Part shown: positions 12,198 to 23,690 of the stretch, one piece after another
How the letters are laid out: each line of letters opens with the position of its first letter
How positions within the stretch are numbered: the first letter of the stretch is position 1
From: Gymnorhina tibicen
Lineage: Eukaryota > Chordata > Aves > Passeriformes > Artamidae
Direction of reading: 5' to 3'
Length of the DNA: 64,000 nt
NCBI GenBank assembly: GCA_013399875.1
Contig: VXAZ01001724.1
Coordinates: 1 to 64,000 of the forward strand
Position numbers and translations under genes: made by a program
The notes under the pieces: generated by a model
Told to the model about the DNA's origin: nothing
Database searches by the model: none
What the model saw: only the letters and a program-made list of their open reading frames with translations

Positions 12198-12557
12198 NNN
12201 NNNNNNNNNNNNNNNNNNNNNNNNNNNNNNNNNNNNNNNNNNNNNNNNNNNNNNNNNNNNNNNNNNNNNNNNNNNNNNNNNNNNNNNNNNNNNNNNNNNN
12301 NNNNNNNNNNNNNNNNNNNNNNNNNNNNNNNNNNNNNNNNNNNNNNNNNNNNNNNNNNNNNNNNNNNNNNNNNNNNNNNNNNNNNNNNNNNNNNNNNNNN
12401 NNNNNNNNNNNNNNNNNNNNNNNNNNNNNNNNNNNNNNNNNNNNNNNNNNNNNNNNNNNNNNNNNNNNNNNNNNNNNNNNNNNNNNNNNNNNNNNNNNNN
12501 NNNNNNNNNNNNNNNNNNNNNNNNNNNNNNNNNNNNNNNNNNNNNNNNNNNNNNNNN
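12198..12557. other. Assembly gap (360 N)
   Basis: A run of N inside the putative 3' UTR, flanked on the left by an (AT)n run and an A tract of about 30 bases, and on the right by a T tract. The homopolymers probably stopped assembly, so the true length is unknown. Confidence 0.98.
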
Positions 12558-13112
12558 CTTTTTTTTTTTTTAAAAACATCAAACACTGACATGAAGCCCT
12601 GCTTTCAAATACTCTCCGAGTTGACCTGCAATTGTTTCTCTCGCTCGAGAGGGACATTAAATAACAATCAGCTCATTTGGGACGCACGCACGTGTCAACA
12701 TCAGCAGTTTGGGGTGGAGGAGCAGCACGAGAGCTGCGTTCAGAGCAAACCTCCCAAAAAATAGTGCCATAAAGGTTACAGTGACATCTGATCCGAGTGT
12801 GCTGGAGCGATGGGCGGCCGTGACGGCTCCGTGCTCAACCTGCTCTGAGTAAAAGCCTTGCAACCAGATTTGCTGCAGGGCACGGCATCGGCTGCACCGC
12901 CTTTAAATACCCCTCCTCTTCTCCCACAAGGTGGAAAAGGAAGGATTGTCCTGGCTTTTCCTGGCTTTTCTGGAGCTCTCCCGGTGAGCTTGGCAGCCCT
13001 GTCCGGGAACTGATCTGTTTTCCAGCAGGCTGGAACGTGGCTTTTGTGCCGCGCAGAAATCCTGGGAGCAAATCTCACCCAGATTCCGTCAGATCCAGGA
13101 CTTCCCCCTTGC

Positions 13113-13365
13113 CATGGGAATCACACAGTCAGGGAATGGTTTGGGTTGGAAAGGATCTTGAAGATCATCCACCATAACTGCCATGGGCAGGGACACCTCC
13201 CACTATCCCAGGGTGCTCCAAGCTGGCCTTGGGCACTTCCAGGGATCCAGGGGCAGCCACAGCTGCTCTGGGCACCCTCCCAGGGAACAATTCCTTCCCA
13301 ATATCCCATCCAACCCTGCCCTCTGGCAGTGGGAAGCCATTCCCTGGGTCCTGTCCCTCAAGGGT
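13113..13365 (-). mobile_element. CR1 LINE, type A, inside RUNX1 3' UTR
   Basis: CATGGGAATCACACAGTCAG at the left, then GAATGGTTTGGGTTGGAAAG, the GGGATCCAGGGGCAGCC block, and TTCCCTGGGTCCTGTCCC at the right. Sense orientation to RUNX1. Confidence 0.93.
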
Positions 13366-13379
13366 ACGTATTTAATTAG

Positions 13380-13404
13380 GGAATATTGAATATTGAATAT
13401 TGAA
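13380..13404. repeat. GAATATT heptamer, three copies
   Basis: GGAATATTGAATATTGAATA-type run, 7-bp period, immediately after a CR1 copy in the putative 3' UTR. Confidence 0.85.
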
Positions 13405-14251
13405 TTTGCCTCATGAAGTATCTACATCCTGATTCCTGATCCTGAGGGTCACCACTGGTGACGAAGGAAAAGCGTGGCAGGAGTAGGGTGAGATGACTCC
13501 ACCACTCGGAAAGGTACAGAAATTCCCAGGGATTTTGGTGCCTTCCGGTGGGAATTGGGCACCTCAATGCCTTTGAGGATCTAAGCTGAGTAAAATGAGA
13601 ATGAGATAACTGTAAACAATATTTTTTGGGAATTAGGAGGTCACTTTGCCCATCGTTATTCCAGCCTTTTTCAATGTGAGAAATTTGACTTTGGCTGCTA
13701 CCAAAAAAAGGCAATTGCTGATATTTTTTTTTTTTAATATAGGCATATTTAAATAATAATAGTATCAACAAATAAGAAAAGTCTAAACATCAGGCATAAA
13801 TATCATTGAACTCATCAAAGAAATACAGTAGTTGAAAATGACCCAAGGCTGTAGCCGTTGTGTTAAAAAAAAACAAGTCCAAGAGATAAAAAGTTAAATT
13901 AAGTCGTTGAAAAAGGGGCTGATTCTTTCAGTTGACAAAGCAAGAAAGAAGCAAGCATGATTAAAACAAAAAAAAAGAGCAAAATCTTTTTTTTTTTTTG
14001 CAACTTATAAGGTGCCAAGAGAAATAAAACAAATTAGATGCAAAGCAGGATGAGCTGCATCCTAAAAAAAACCAAAAAACCAAAACTGCCAAAAAATCTA
14101 AACCCAAAACAAACAAAAAAAACCCCCAGTAATAATAATAAAAAAAAAAAAAAATCCATTTTCTTTGGAATACACAAACACAACAAAGAAAAGAAAGAAT
14201 GAAGTCCGACATATAAAACCTCTCATTCACAGCATTGCTAAAACAGAAGCG

Positions 14252-14259
14252 TTCACAGT
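14252..14259 (-). promoter_or_regulatory. miR-27 8-mer seed match in RUNX1 3' UTR
   Basis: The minus strand reads ACTGTGAA, a full 8-mer match to the miR-27a/b seed, about 515 nt after the stop codon. miR-27 is an established regulator of RUNX1 through its 3' UTR in mammals. The match is seen directly; function in this species is inferred. Confidence 0.5.
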
Positions 14260-14774
14260 TTCCCTCTGGGAATCTTCCTATACTTCCTTACACTTAAGAT
14301 GTCCACAAGATGCAGTAAACTCGCTAAGATTCATTTTTTGGGTTTGGTGGTTTTTTTTTTGGTTTTTTTTGGTTTTTTTTTAAGGTTTTTAAGTCTTAAA
14401 AATAGAAGTGAACCGAAACTCTCTTTTAGGGCTGTGGAGACCTTCAAGCCCAGGCACGCTGGGAAGCCACAGGCCTGGAATCAGGCTGGATACCCTTCTA
14501 CCCACCCTCGCTACCTCTGCACCACCAGCTGGGGCGTCCTCCTTTCCAGAAGCTCGTTCTCCTCCTGCTGGGAATTCTTTGCCGGAGCCACGTGGCTCCG
14601 CCGGGGACTGGCAACGGGAGCCACCACTCCTGGGAGCGCTGACTTCCGAAGGGTTCTCTCCCGAAACTCGTGGACGAACGCGGCGGGGCCCATAAGGAAG
14701 TTTCTGGGGATCCCTCCGAGCGCCGGGAAATGGGAAGTCCGCTAGTCCTGACCCTCGAGCTCCTTCCGACCTCC

Positions 14775-15299
<525 letters not shown>

Positions 15300-15300
15300 T

Positions 15301-15590
15301 TACAGAATCCCAGAATTAATCGGGTCAGGGAGAACCTCTGAGCTCATCGAGGCCAAGCTGTGCCCCATGGCCACCTTGTCCCCAGCCCAGAGCACTGAGT
15401 GCCACAGTGTCCAGGCACTCCTTGCACACCTCCAGGGATGGGCACTCCAAACCTCCCTGGGCAGCCTTTCCAATATCTAATCCCACTTTCCATGAAGAAT
15501 TTTGGGCTGACAGAACAAGGTTATAACCAACATCCAGACTCTGATCCCTCGTTAACCAGAATGGCCGGAACCTATCCCTCCCCTGCTCCC
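15301..15590 (-). mobile_element. CR1 LINE, type C, 30 bases from the exon 8 acceptor
   Basis: ACAGAATCCCAGAATTAATC, GAGGCCAAGCTGTGCCCCAT, GCACTGAGTGCCACAGTGTC and CTCCAAACCTCCCTGGGCAG identify it. The right part is decayed. Confidence 0.92.
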
Positions 15591-16194
15591 TGGCGGAGTC
15601 GTTGCACTCTGGGAGATGTGGATATTTTGGATTAATTTCAGCAAAGCAGCAATTACAGAGGAGTGCCAGGCTCTGGCCCTGCTTTGTGTTCCCTCTCACA
15701 GACCTTGCAGCACAGGCAGTTATTTACACTCGGAGTGTCCTTGGCCTTGGGCGGGCGGGGAGCGGTGACACAGATCCCAAACTCCTAGCCCAGTGTCCTT
15801 TGACTCACCAGGGACACTGATGGGACCTAAGCAGAACCTCTGCAGCTTTTGCACAGCCTCTCCCTGCAGCCAGTTTTATTTGCTGTGTCAAAGGGGAAGC
15901 TCCGCGGAGCTCCATGGATCATCCTTTGGATACGCTACATGCACGGACTGGCTTTGCACACGTGGGCTCAGCTCAGCTGTCAGCACTTAGGAGTTCCCCA
16001 TGGCTCTCCATCCCTCCAAAGTCAAGATAAATCAGGTTTACTCAGGGTTTTGGTGTCTGTGTTCTCATTTAATGTCCACGTCATTGTCACTGACTCCTGG
16101 ACACTTTGGCTCTGATGAGCAAAAAAGGCCAAGGGAATGCTGCGTTTGGGGGTTGATGGTTTTACTTCCTTCCATGTGTGCCTTTCTCATCCTG

Positions 16195-16525
16195 AAATCA
16201 TGGAATTCTTGAGGTTGGAAAAGCCCTTCAAGATCCAAACTGTGAACAATTCCCACCTTGTCCCCAGCCCAGAGTACTGAGTGCCACAGTGTCCAGGCAC
16301 TCCTTGCACACCTCCAGGGATGGGCACTCCAAACCTCCCTGGGCAGCTCTTGCCAAGGCCTGACCTCCCTTTCCATGGGGAAATTCCTGCTGGTGTCCAC
16401 CCCGAGCCTCCCCTGGCCCAGCCTATGCCCTCTCACTCTGAAATGTTTCACAGGACAGTCAAATCCTGCTCTGCTCTGTCTGACATCCATGGAATTCTGT
16501 CCAGTCCCATCCTCTCTTTCCCTGC
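16195..16525 (-). mobile_element. CR1 LINE, type C
   Basis: ATCCTGAAATCATGGAATTC then TTGAGGTTGGAAAAGCCCTT, the GAGTGCCACAGTGTCCAGGC block and CCGAGCCTCCCCTGGCCCAG. Confidence 0.93.
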
Positions 16526-17479
16526 ACGGATTAAACAAGCGGAGCAGATCCTCTTTAGGAAGGATCTTCACCGTGACTCAGGTTAATGAAAGGTCTCATC
16601 CCCAGAGCTGGCAGCTCTGCCTGGTTAAGATAACAACAACAATAATTATGGAAAAATCTCTCCAGGAGAAAGACAACTTCTCCTGGCAGCCAAGGCGTGG
16701 AGTCTGCAGCGGAGGAGCCGCGTGCTGAAGGAAATACTCCTGAGGGGGAGCAGAGGGAAAACAAAGCTCTTGGCTCTCCCCAGATTCCAAGCTGGAGCAG
16801 ACTGAGTCTGGGATTCCTGGAGCAGACACACTCCAGAGCCAAGCTCTGAAAGCTCATCAGGACACATCAGCCCACCTTGATGAGTTTATCTTCATTTCGC
16901 AGAAGAGCTCTGAACTTGCTGTTTGCCTCCTTTTTGACTTTGCCAGCCATTTTTTTTTCCTGGAAAATGACTGGGAACACATTTCATTCCCTTAAACCCT
17001 GTCACCTTTGGGTTTAACATGGGAAGGCACACGATGGAACGGAGCAGCAGGAGCTTTGGAGGAGCCAAGGTTAAGGTGGCATCTGCCAGATTTTAAATGG
17101 CACTTCCACACCTCGCTCCTGAGAAACTCCCTAAAACTGCCTGGGTGCATCGTTAATCAGATGAGGGTTCGTTCCTCCCTGGCGAAAAGCAGAGTAATGA
17201 CATTTAATGTCAAGATGGTTCAAATACATCCCATATTGTTGTTTTTCCCTTGGAGACACCGGGTCTTCAGTTGGGAGGGCCTAAAAAACTCCTCAGATTT
17301 GCTCTTTGTTCTGCCAAGGAGGAATTTCTTAGAGAGACGCCAAGTGTGGGTGACAGAAAATGTTGTGACAGGTTTTTCCCAGGAATGCTGCATGACGTTT
17401 AATGTCAGGAATTAGAACAGGAAAAGAAAGGATGCTGACACGGGGACGAAACCTTTCTAGGTTCCTTCACAAGGCATGG

Positions 17480-17576
17480 AGAAACTCGGCCGGCTCCAAG
17501 ATCCATGTGGCCGTGGGCAGAAGCAGCAGCTCTGTGGAGAAGGACCTGGGGATCCTGGTGGAAAACGAAGGGGCAT
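17480..17576 (+). mobile_element. Possible CR1 coding remnant
   Basis: CTCTGTGGAGAAGGACCTGG followed by GGATCCTGGTGGAAAACGAA can be read as SVEKDLGILVENE, close to the CR1 reverse-transcriptase-region motif EKDLGVLVDNK. No flanking CR1 sequence is obvious. Confidence 0.45.
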
Positions 17577-18329
17577 TCTAATTTTTTTAATTTCTAACTT
17601 CTAGTTCTGCGTAAATAAAGAGTGAGACTTTTCACAGACTTCTTTTAAAAAGAAGAAATGGCTTTTTTTTTTTTTCCCTCCTTTCTGAAAAGTTCCCTGC
17701 GCTTTCAGCCCTCCCTACGATGCAATTATCACCCAGACCTAACAAACAATTTAGATTTGGTGCGAGGCTTTCAAAGCAAGCTCTACATGACAACAACAGA
17801 ACAGGCTGGAGCACGTTCAAGTGGTTCCCTCTGATCTCAGAAGAAGCCCTGAGTCTTCAAATGAGAGCAAGATGTGGAGTTAAAGGAGGGATTTTTGCAA
17901 AAGCTGTATGCAAATTAGAATTATATGGCTCTCACTCATCTACAGAAAATTCCTGCTGCTGCACACACGGATTGGTTCCAGATGTGCAGGTCAGGGACAG
18001 TTGAGCGTGGTGGAACCAGGGGGTGGCTTTCACTTCCATTTTTCTGGTGGCTTCTAAAGCTCTGCAGGACGAATTGATGGATGTGTAAACCAAGAAAATC
18101 CAGTGCAGCATTTAAAATGTCCAACCTCACCATCCTGCAGCCAATGGTCCACCCAAAACCTGCTGTGCTCTGGGGTCAGTTTAGAGGTAGGGAAGGAAAC
18201 AGAGCTGGAATATCTGGGGCATCCATTTCTTGGCAATAATTCCTCAGCAATCCAAATTATTTTAATAGCTCTATAGACCTTCAAAGTGCTGCTTTCCCTC
18301 TTTTTGCTTCTCTTTTGACAGTCCTGTGT

Positions 18330-18428
18330 CGGGCTCCAAACCCCAGGAACAACCTGGGATAGTGGAAAGTGTCCCTGCCCCTGGCAGGTGGTGGGAATGA
18401 GACGAACCCCAAACCAGTCTGGGATTCT
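18330..18428 (+). mobile_element. CR1 3'-end fragment, type A
   Basis: ACAACCTGGGATAGTGGAAA, GTGTCCCTGCCCCTGGCAGG and a decayed CCCCAAACCAGTCTGGGATTC tail, directly followed by a second CR1 copy. Confidence 0.85.
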
Positions 18429-18429
18429 C

Positions 18430-18645
18430 CAGTTGGACGCCAGGAGGAATTTCTCCATGGAAAGGGAGGTCAGGCCTTGGCAAGAGCTGCCCAGGGAGGT
18501 TTGGAGTGCCCATCCCTGGAGGTGTCCAAGGAGTGCCTGGACACTGTGGCACTCAGTGCTCTGGGCTGGGGCCAAGGTGGGCATGGGGCACAGCTCGGAA
18601 TCAACGACCTTGGAGATCTTTTCCAACCGAACTAACTTCGTGATG
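18430..18645 (+). mobile_element. CR1 LINE, type C, abutting the previous copy
   Basis: GGAATTTCTCCATGGAAAGG, GTGCCTGGACACTGTGGCAC, then GATCTTTTCCAACCGAACTA and CGTGATGG. It begins exactly where the type A fragment ends, and lies about 190 bases from exon 7. Confidence 0.92.
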
Positions 18646-18831
18646 GGTTTATCAAAACGCGACTAATTTATTAGAATCCCCTGTTTCCCTACTCTTCCCA
18701 CAAATCCCCCGAAACCTCGGAACGAGCTTCGCCCGGAGAGCCTCCGAAGGGCTGGGGCAGCACCTGGGCCGCCCGCTGGCCGGCGGGGAAGCGTCCCCTC
18801 GCCACGGAGGGCCCGGGGGCCGTGTCCTTAC

Positions 18832-18993
18832 CTGAGAGGCGGCTGGAGAGCTCGGCCGTGAGCGAGGTCATGCCGCCCGCCCGGCCAGGTGAGATGGGCG
18901 TGGCCGGGTGCACGGCGGGCGTGGCGATGGAGCCCAGGTACTGGTAGGACTGGTCGTAGGACCAGGGCGGCGAGGGCTGCACCTGCCTCGTGT
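18832..18993 (-). CDS. RUNX1: RUNX1 internal coding exon (human exon 7 equivalent)
   Basis: This 162-bp exon encodes [20 protein letters not shown], then [20 protein letters not shown] and [13 protein letters not shown]. The minus-strand acceptor is CTTGCAG (19000-18994) and the donor CAG/GTAAGG has GT at 18831-18830. Both flanking introns are phase 1: the split codons are Asp (with exon 6) and Gly (with exon 8). The stretch lies in the activation region after the Runt domain. The two Ser-Pro sites in QPSPPW and PISPGRA correspond to the ERK sites known as Ser249 and Ser266 in human RUNX1b, so both are conserved. The equivalent human exon is also 162 bp as I recall. An open frame runs past the donor to 18689, but it is intronic. 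Confidence 0.97.
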
Positions 18994-19339
18994 CTGCAAG
19001 CACAAAGAGACCCGTGGGCTGCCTGGAATGGCAAAACCTGGCAATGCAACACGGGAACGGGGTGGAAATAGAGGCTGGAGGTGCCTTGATAATTAAATTG
19101 CGGTTCTGTAAATCCCCCTTGTCGGGAGGGTTTCGAGTGAGTTTCTGTAATATTGTTTTTATTTATTTGTTCTTCATTTTGATTTTATTTTCTTCCTTGT
19201 GAAGCTTTTTTGCTGTTTCCTGTTAATAGCGGGCAGGAAAAAGAAGTCAAGGAAAACCAGATTAAAATTTCCAGGGGGAAAAACTCCTCCTCACTCTTCG
19301 GGGCTGTGTGTTCACAGCTCTTTTAGCCCAAAAATTGTC

Positions 19340-19580
19340 ATGCAGGGCATCAAGGAGACCTCAAAGCCCATCACATTCCATGGACAGGGACACCTTCCAC
19401 CATCCCAGGGTGCTCCAAGCCAGCCTTGGACACCTCCAGGGATCCAGGGGCAGCCACAGCTTCTCTGGGAATTCCCTCCCAGCTCCTCCCCACCCTCCCA
19501 GGGAGCAATTCCTGCCCAGTATCCCATCTATCCCTGCCCTCTGGGAACCATTCCCCGTTGCCACTGCAGTTCCTGAGGGG
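19340..19580 (-). mobile_element. CR1 LINE, type A variant
   Basis: CATGGACAGGGACACCTTCC, GGGATCCAGGGGCAGCCACA and CCAGTATCCCATCTATCCCT; the terminal tail is lost. Confidence 0.9.
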
Positions 19581-20990
19581 ATGCAGACTCCTGTAAAACC
19601 CACCAAGGGGTTCTTTTCCGGCCACAGGACCAGTTTGGATGAGGTTTGCAATCAGAGAAGCCCAAAAAGGAGTTTGTCCAAATCCGTTGCCTCAACTCTT
19701 TCCTGCTCATTTCATTTTGCAGGTGAAGCTGGGATCTTTCAGTGCATTGAAATGTCTCATTTTTGTATAAATCAAAGAGTTTCCCCTCCCCTTTACCCAC
19801 CCAATTTTTTTCCCCCTATTTTTAGTAAAACCTTTTCTATTTTCTTCAGCTTTAAGAGCATCCTCCTGCAGCTCCATCAAGATAATTGCCTTTATTGAAA
19901 AAAAAAAATGCTGGATGAACTGCATTCAGATAAAACTGATACGAGCAAGGAAGGGAAATTTCCCAAGTCTGAGAGGAGGACTTTGATCTCCCATCAGAAA
20001 GCCCATCTGGAAAATATTCTTTTGTTGTTCTTTATGGAGATGAGTTTTACATTTTGTTTGTTCCATCTGTTTACAAGGCGGGATTTGTACAAAACTCCCA
20101 GCTTTTAAAAAGCTACAGGCTGAAGTGAGATTTTTCTGCTGAGTAACAAGTTCAAATTCAGATATGATTAATATTTAATTTTTTTTTTTTTTTTTTGCTG
20201 CAGGCAGCCTTCCTTCAAAAGAAAATCAGTTGACTCACGTTGGTAAAAAAGCAACATCCAATTGCATTAAAAGGGCTTCGGGAGGAGCAAAAAGAGCACA
20301 AAACCTGCTGTGTTCTGAACTGCAGCATCAGCTGGTGATGCTGATGGCCAGAGTTTGCTGAAGATCACAGGGAGGGACAGGAGGGAATTCGGTCTCCAGG
20401 AGTGGCATTAAAAGAAACCTCCCAGAGCATCCGCAGAGTGAGCCCTGTGCTGGGGCGACACTGCAGGGTTCGGGTGGAAACGGGGTTAATTCACTCCTTG
20501 CTCCCTAATTTCAGCAGGCGATCCCGGGGATTTCAGGACCTCAGCTGAGTGCTACAATCCCAGGACTGGAATTCCAACACCAGAATTCCAGCCAAGGGAT
20601 GGGAACTGCCTTGTCCAGTCCTCCTGCCTGGGGAGCCCTGGCTGTGCTCTGCCACCCCCTTTTCAAGGGCTCTGCTCAGCTGCATCCCGGAATCCCGGAA
20701 TCCCATGGACACCAGTAAAAAGATGCATAAAAAGATGGAGGAAGCAAGATCTTGTCACAGGTTTAGTAAATACTAAGCGAGAATTGAAATCTGGTTTCTT
20801 TCTTTTAGTGCTACTAAAATGAGCATCCCAGGATGGGTCAGGCTGGGAGGGCCCACAGCGGTCACCTGCTCCCACCTCTGGGTCAGCACAGGGCCCAGGG
20901 CGCAGGAGTGTGTCCAGAGGGCTCTGGAATATCCCCAGGGAGGAGACTCCAGCCCCTCTCTGGGCTCTGCTCAGGGCTGGGCACTGCCCA

Positions 20991-21361
20991 GGGCAGGAGT
21001 TGTGCCCCCTGTGCAGGGAATTGCTGGGATCAGCCCCTGCCCAGGGCAGGAGTTGTGCCTCCTGTGCAGGGAATTGCTGGGATCAGCCCCTGCCCAGGGC
21101 AGGAGTTGTGCCTCCTGTGCAGGGAATTGCTGGGATCAGCCCCTGCCCAGGGCAGGAGTTGTGCCTCCCGTGCAGGGAATTGCTGGGCTCAGCCCCTGCC
21201 CAGGGCAGGAGTTGTGCCCCCTGTGCAGGGAATTGCTGGGCTCAGCCCCTGCCCAGGGCAGGAGTTGTGCCCCCTGTGCAGGGAATTGCTGGGCTCAGCC
21301 CCTGCCCAGGGCAGGAGTTGTGCCCCCTGCGCAGGGAATTGCTGGGCTCAGCCCCTGCCCG
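20991..21361. repeat. 53-bp minisatellite, seven units
   Basis: Seven near-identical units starting GGGCAGGAGTTGTGCC at 20991, 21044, 21097, 21150, 21203, 21256 and 21309. Variants (GGGATCAG versus GGGCTCAG) split them into an early and a late group. A period of 53 is not a multiple of three, so all three frames stay open and give spurious repetitive proteins. Confidence 0.97.
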
Positions 21362-21399
21362 TCCCTCTGGTGCCACTGCTGGGCCCCGGAGCAGAGCCC

Positions 21400-21670
21400 G
21401 GGCCCTGCCCTGAGCCCTCCCTGCAGCCAGGGACACCCAGGGACACCCAGGGCTGAGGGCCCCTCTCGGCCGGGGCTCCTCTCGAGGCCGAGCAGCCCCG
21501 GCTCCCTCAGCCCTTCCTGGGCACGGAGATGCTCCAGGCCCTTCCTGAGCCCCGCAGCCCCCGCTGGCCCCGCTCCAGGAGCTCCCTGGCCCCGCTGTGC
21601 TGAGGAGCCAGAGCTGGGCACGGCACCCCAGAGGTGCCCCCAGGGCTGGGCAGAGGGGCAGGATCACCCC
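21400..21670 (-). mobile_element. GC-rich CR1 fragment next to the 53-bp minisatellite
   Basis: The minus strand reads LLERGQRGLRGSGRAWSIS-like sequence, a decayed form of the CR1 LLERVQRR region. On the + strand GGCTCCCTCAGCCCTTCCTG, GATGCTCCAGGCCCTTCCTG and CTCCAGGAGCTCCCTGGCC are CR1-like but much changed. Confidence 0.65.
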
Positions 21671-22744
21671 TGACCTGGGAATGCTCTTCCAGAAGAGCAT
21701 TGGGGATCCCAGAGACCTGGGAATGCTCGTCCAGAAGGAAGGACGCCAATGCCCAACCTTGATTAAAAACCAAATAATGAACCAATATCTGTGTGGGAAC
21801 ATCCACAAAAATCCTGGAAGTGCCTGACCCACCTCATCCATTTGCTGTTATCATTGACCTCTGGGGTCCCTGCAGCAGCGCCGGCCACCCCAGAGACCCC
21901 CTTTATTAATCTCCTCATCCCATTAAGTCTTTCTTAAGTGAAGGTTCAAACAAGCAATCAATGTTCTGTCTTGCATTCCCGATCCCCGAATTCGCTCTTA
22001 AAGATTCCCTTTTTGCCATCAGACTGGTTACAGAGCTGCAGTCCACTGCGGGATGTTAATATAGTGAATTATAAATGTACACACATGAAAGCAGGCTGTG
22101 CTGATAACCCCAGGCATCACCCCCACAGTTTTTTTTTAATAATAAGTGGAGAGAAGTATCCCTGGAATTGCATTTTTATGGCCCAGTTTGAATATCAAGA
22201 GGCAGACCCAGCTCCCAGTAAAGTCAAGGTTTGCATTTCCAGCTGCTGGATCAGGGGCCTCAAACGCCGTTTTATTTTGGGGATATCTGCTTTCCTTCAG
22301 TTTTCAGGTTTCCCAAAATTAAACTGGAATGGGTTTGAATTGAACACAGGATTAGGCTAAATTAAAAAAAGCAACCAAGTCTTTCCTGCTTTCCAAATAA
22401 AGAGGGACTCAGGAGTTGGTAGCTTGGCACGGGAAACCGAAGAGGTTGAAGTTAATTTGGTGGAAATCTGGTGCAAATAAACGGGAGTTGCTTCCCAACT
22501 GGGAATATCTGTGAAGAGATTTGCAGGGAGAGCTGCTTCAACGCAGGGAAATAACCCAAACCGAGTTGGGTCCACACAGTTTTCAAGCCCAACAGGATCC
22601 CCCAAACCTTTTAAAAAGCAGCTCAAAATAACACGAAACCAAGGAAGCTGGTGCCCGCTCGTCCCAGCGCTTCTCCCACCAGCGATTACTTTCCATTTCT
22701 GCTTTTTATGGTGTGAGAAAAAGCATTTCAAACACGAAAACAGT

Positions 22745-23050
22745 TATTAATTGCAGCCGAGCCCTGCAGGGCCCGAATTATGGTGCAATAATTCACACCT
22801 CTCCTCGCAGTCACGAGCTCTCCCGGCCCCTTCCCTCCCGCCCCGACACCCCATTAAGCGCCGACTATTGAACCGTCTTTCGTGCCTCGTCTTGTTTTAT
22901 TGCCCCGAAATCGCGGCGTTCCCCCGGCGCTCGGCAGCTGTAATTAACGCGTGCGGATGTTGCGCAACCTTTAACGATTTAACGCAACGCGCTCCGGGGA
23001 GGGATGGCGTGGAAAAAAAAGAAAAATCCCCCACGAGCGGGTCTCGCCTT
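22745..23050. promoter_or_regulatory. CpG-rich block with C/EBP and homeodomain motifs
   Basis: Unique sequence in intron 6 with dense CpG alternating with TAATTA-type motifs: GTTATTAATTGCAG at the left, TGTAATTAACGCGTGCG in the middle, and a perfect C/EBP palindrome TTGCGCAA at 22960-22967. This mix is typical of conserved non-coding regulatory DNA. Activity is inferred. Confidence 0.4.
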
Positions 23051-23080
23051 CGCGGGGCGCTCGCTCCGGTTTGGAGCGTT

Positions 23081-23160
23081 CCCGGCTGCTTTCCCGGCTG
23101 CTTTCCCGGCTGCTTTCCCAGCTGTTTTCCCGGCTGTTTTCCCAGCTGTTTCCCCAGCTG
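23081..23160. repeat. 12-bp tandem repeat, about seven units
   Basis: Successive CCCGGCTGCTTT-type units drifting to CCCAGCTGTTTT. The period of 12 keeps one frame open, giving repeats such as FPAAFPA. It lies in a CpG-rich part of intron 6. Confidence 0.9.
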
Positions 23161-23206
23161 CCCGCGGTGCCGGCGGTGCCCGCGGGGGCAGGTGCGCGGT
23201 GCGGTC

Positions 23207-23207
23207 N
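23207..23207. other. Ambiguous base
   Basis: Single N in a GC-rich stretch just after the 12-bp tandem repeat. Confidence 0.95.
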
Positions 23208-23267
23208 TGCATCCCTGCGGCTCGGGGCAATGTGGGTGTCCAAGGGAGGGATGCGCAGGAGGGGCAC

Positions 23268-23690
23268 GGAATCATGGAATATCCCGAGTGGGAAGGGACC
23301 CACAGGGATCACCCAGTGCCACCCCTGGCCCTGCCCAGACCCCCAGCAATCCCAGCCTGGGCATCCCTGGCAGCGGTGCCCAAAGGCTCCTGGAGCTCTG
23401 GCAGCCTCGGGGCCGTGCCCATTCCCTGGGGAGCCTGGGCAGTGCCCAGCACCCTCTGGGGGAAGAACCTTTCCCTGCTCTGCAGCCTGAGCCTGCCCTG
23501 GCCCAGCTCCAGCCGCTCCCTGGGTGCTGTCAGGTCACAGGGAGCAGAGATCGGAGCTGTCCCTCTGAGGAGCTGCAGTCCCAGCGAGTCTCCCCTCAGT
23601 CTCCTCCGCTCCAGGTGGACAATCCGAGTTCCCTCAGCCTCTCCCTGGACGGCCTCTCCAGGCCCTTCCCCATCCCCGTAGCCCCGGCGC
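23268..23690 (-). mobile_element. CR1 LINE, type B
   Basis: GGAATCATGGAATATCCCGA, GGAAGGGACCCACAGGGATC, the GTGCCCAAAGGCTCCTGGAG block and CTCTCCAGGCCCTTCCCCAT. Confidence 0.94.

Larger units (their letters stand above)
8860..14774 (-). other. RUNX1: Probable RUNX1 3' untranslated region
   Basis: This 5.9-kb stretch follows the stop codon and has no further coding exon. It runs to the first well-placed minus-strand AATAAA in an AT-rich, single-copy context. Much of it (13.4-14.4 kb and 8.88-10.7 kb) is AT-rich unique sequence typical of a long vertebrate 3' UTR. It contains two CR1 copies, an assembly gap and several microRNA seed matches. The extent is inferred: the human RUNX1 3' UTR is also several kb long, but nearer poly(A) sites may be used too. 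Confidence 0.6.

Noticed and set aside
12122..12580. Poly(A) tract near the gap as the tail of a processed pseudogene or retrocopy
   Set aside because: No gene-like sequence lies next to the A tract; an (AT)n plus A run beside a gap is better explained as a simple repeat.
18689..18831. Extension of RUNX1 exon 7 through its donor
   Set aside because: A consensus GTAAGG donor and in-frame joining to exon 8 make splicing the normal outcome; the extension has no conserved character.
20819..21673. A repetitive cysteine-rich protein of 284 residues
   Set aside because: Produced by the 53-bp minisatellite plus CR1 remnant. Three frames are open at once, which is expected for a period not divisible by three.
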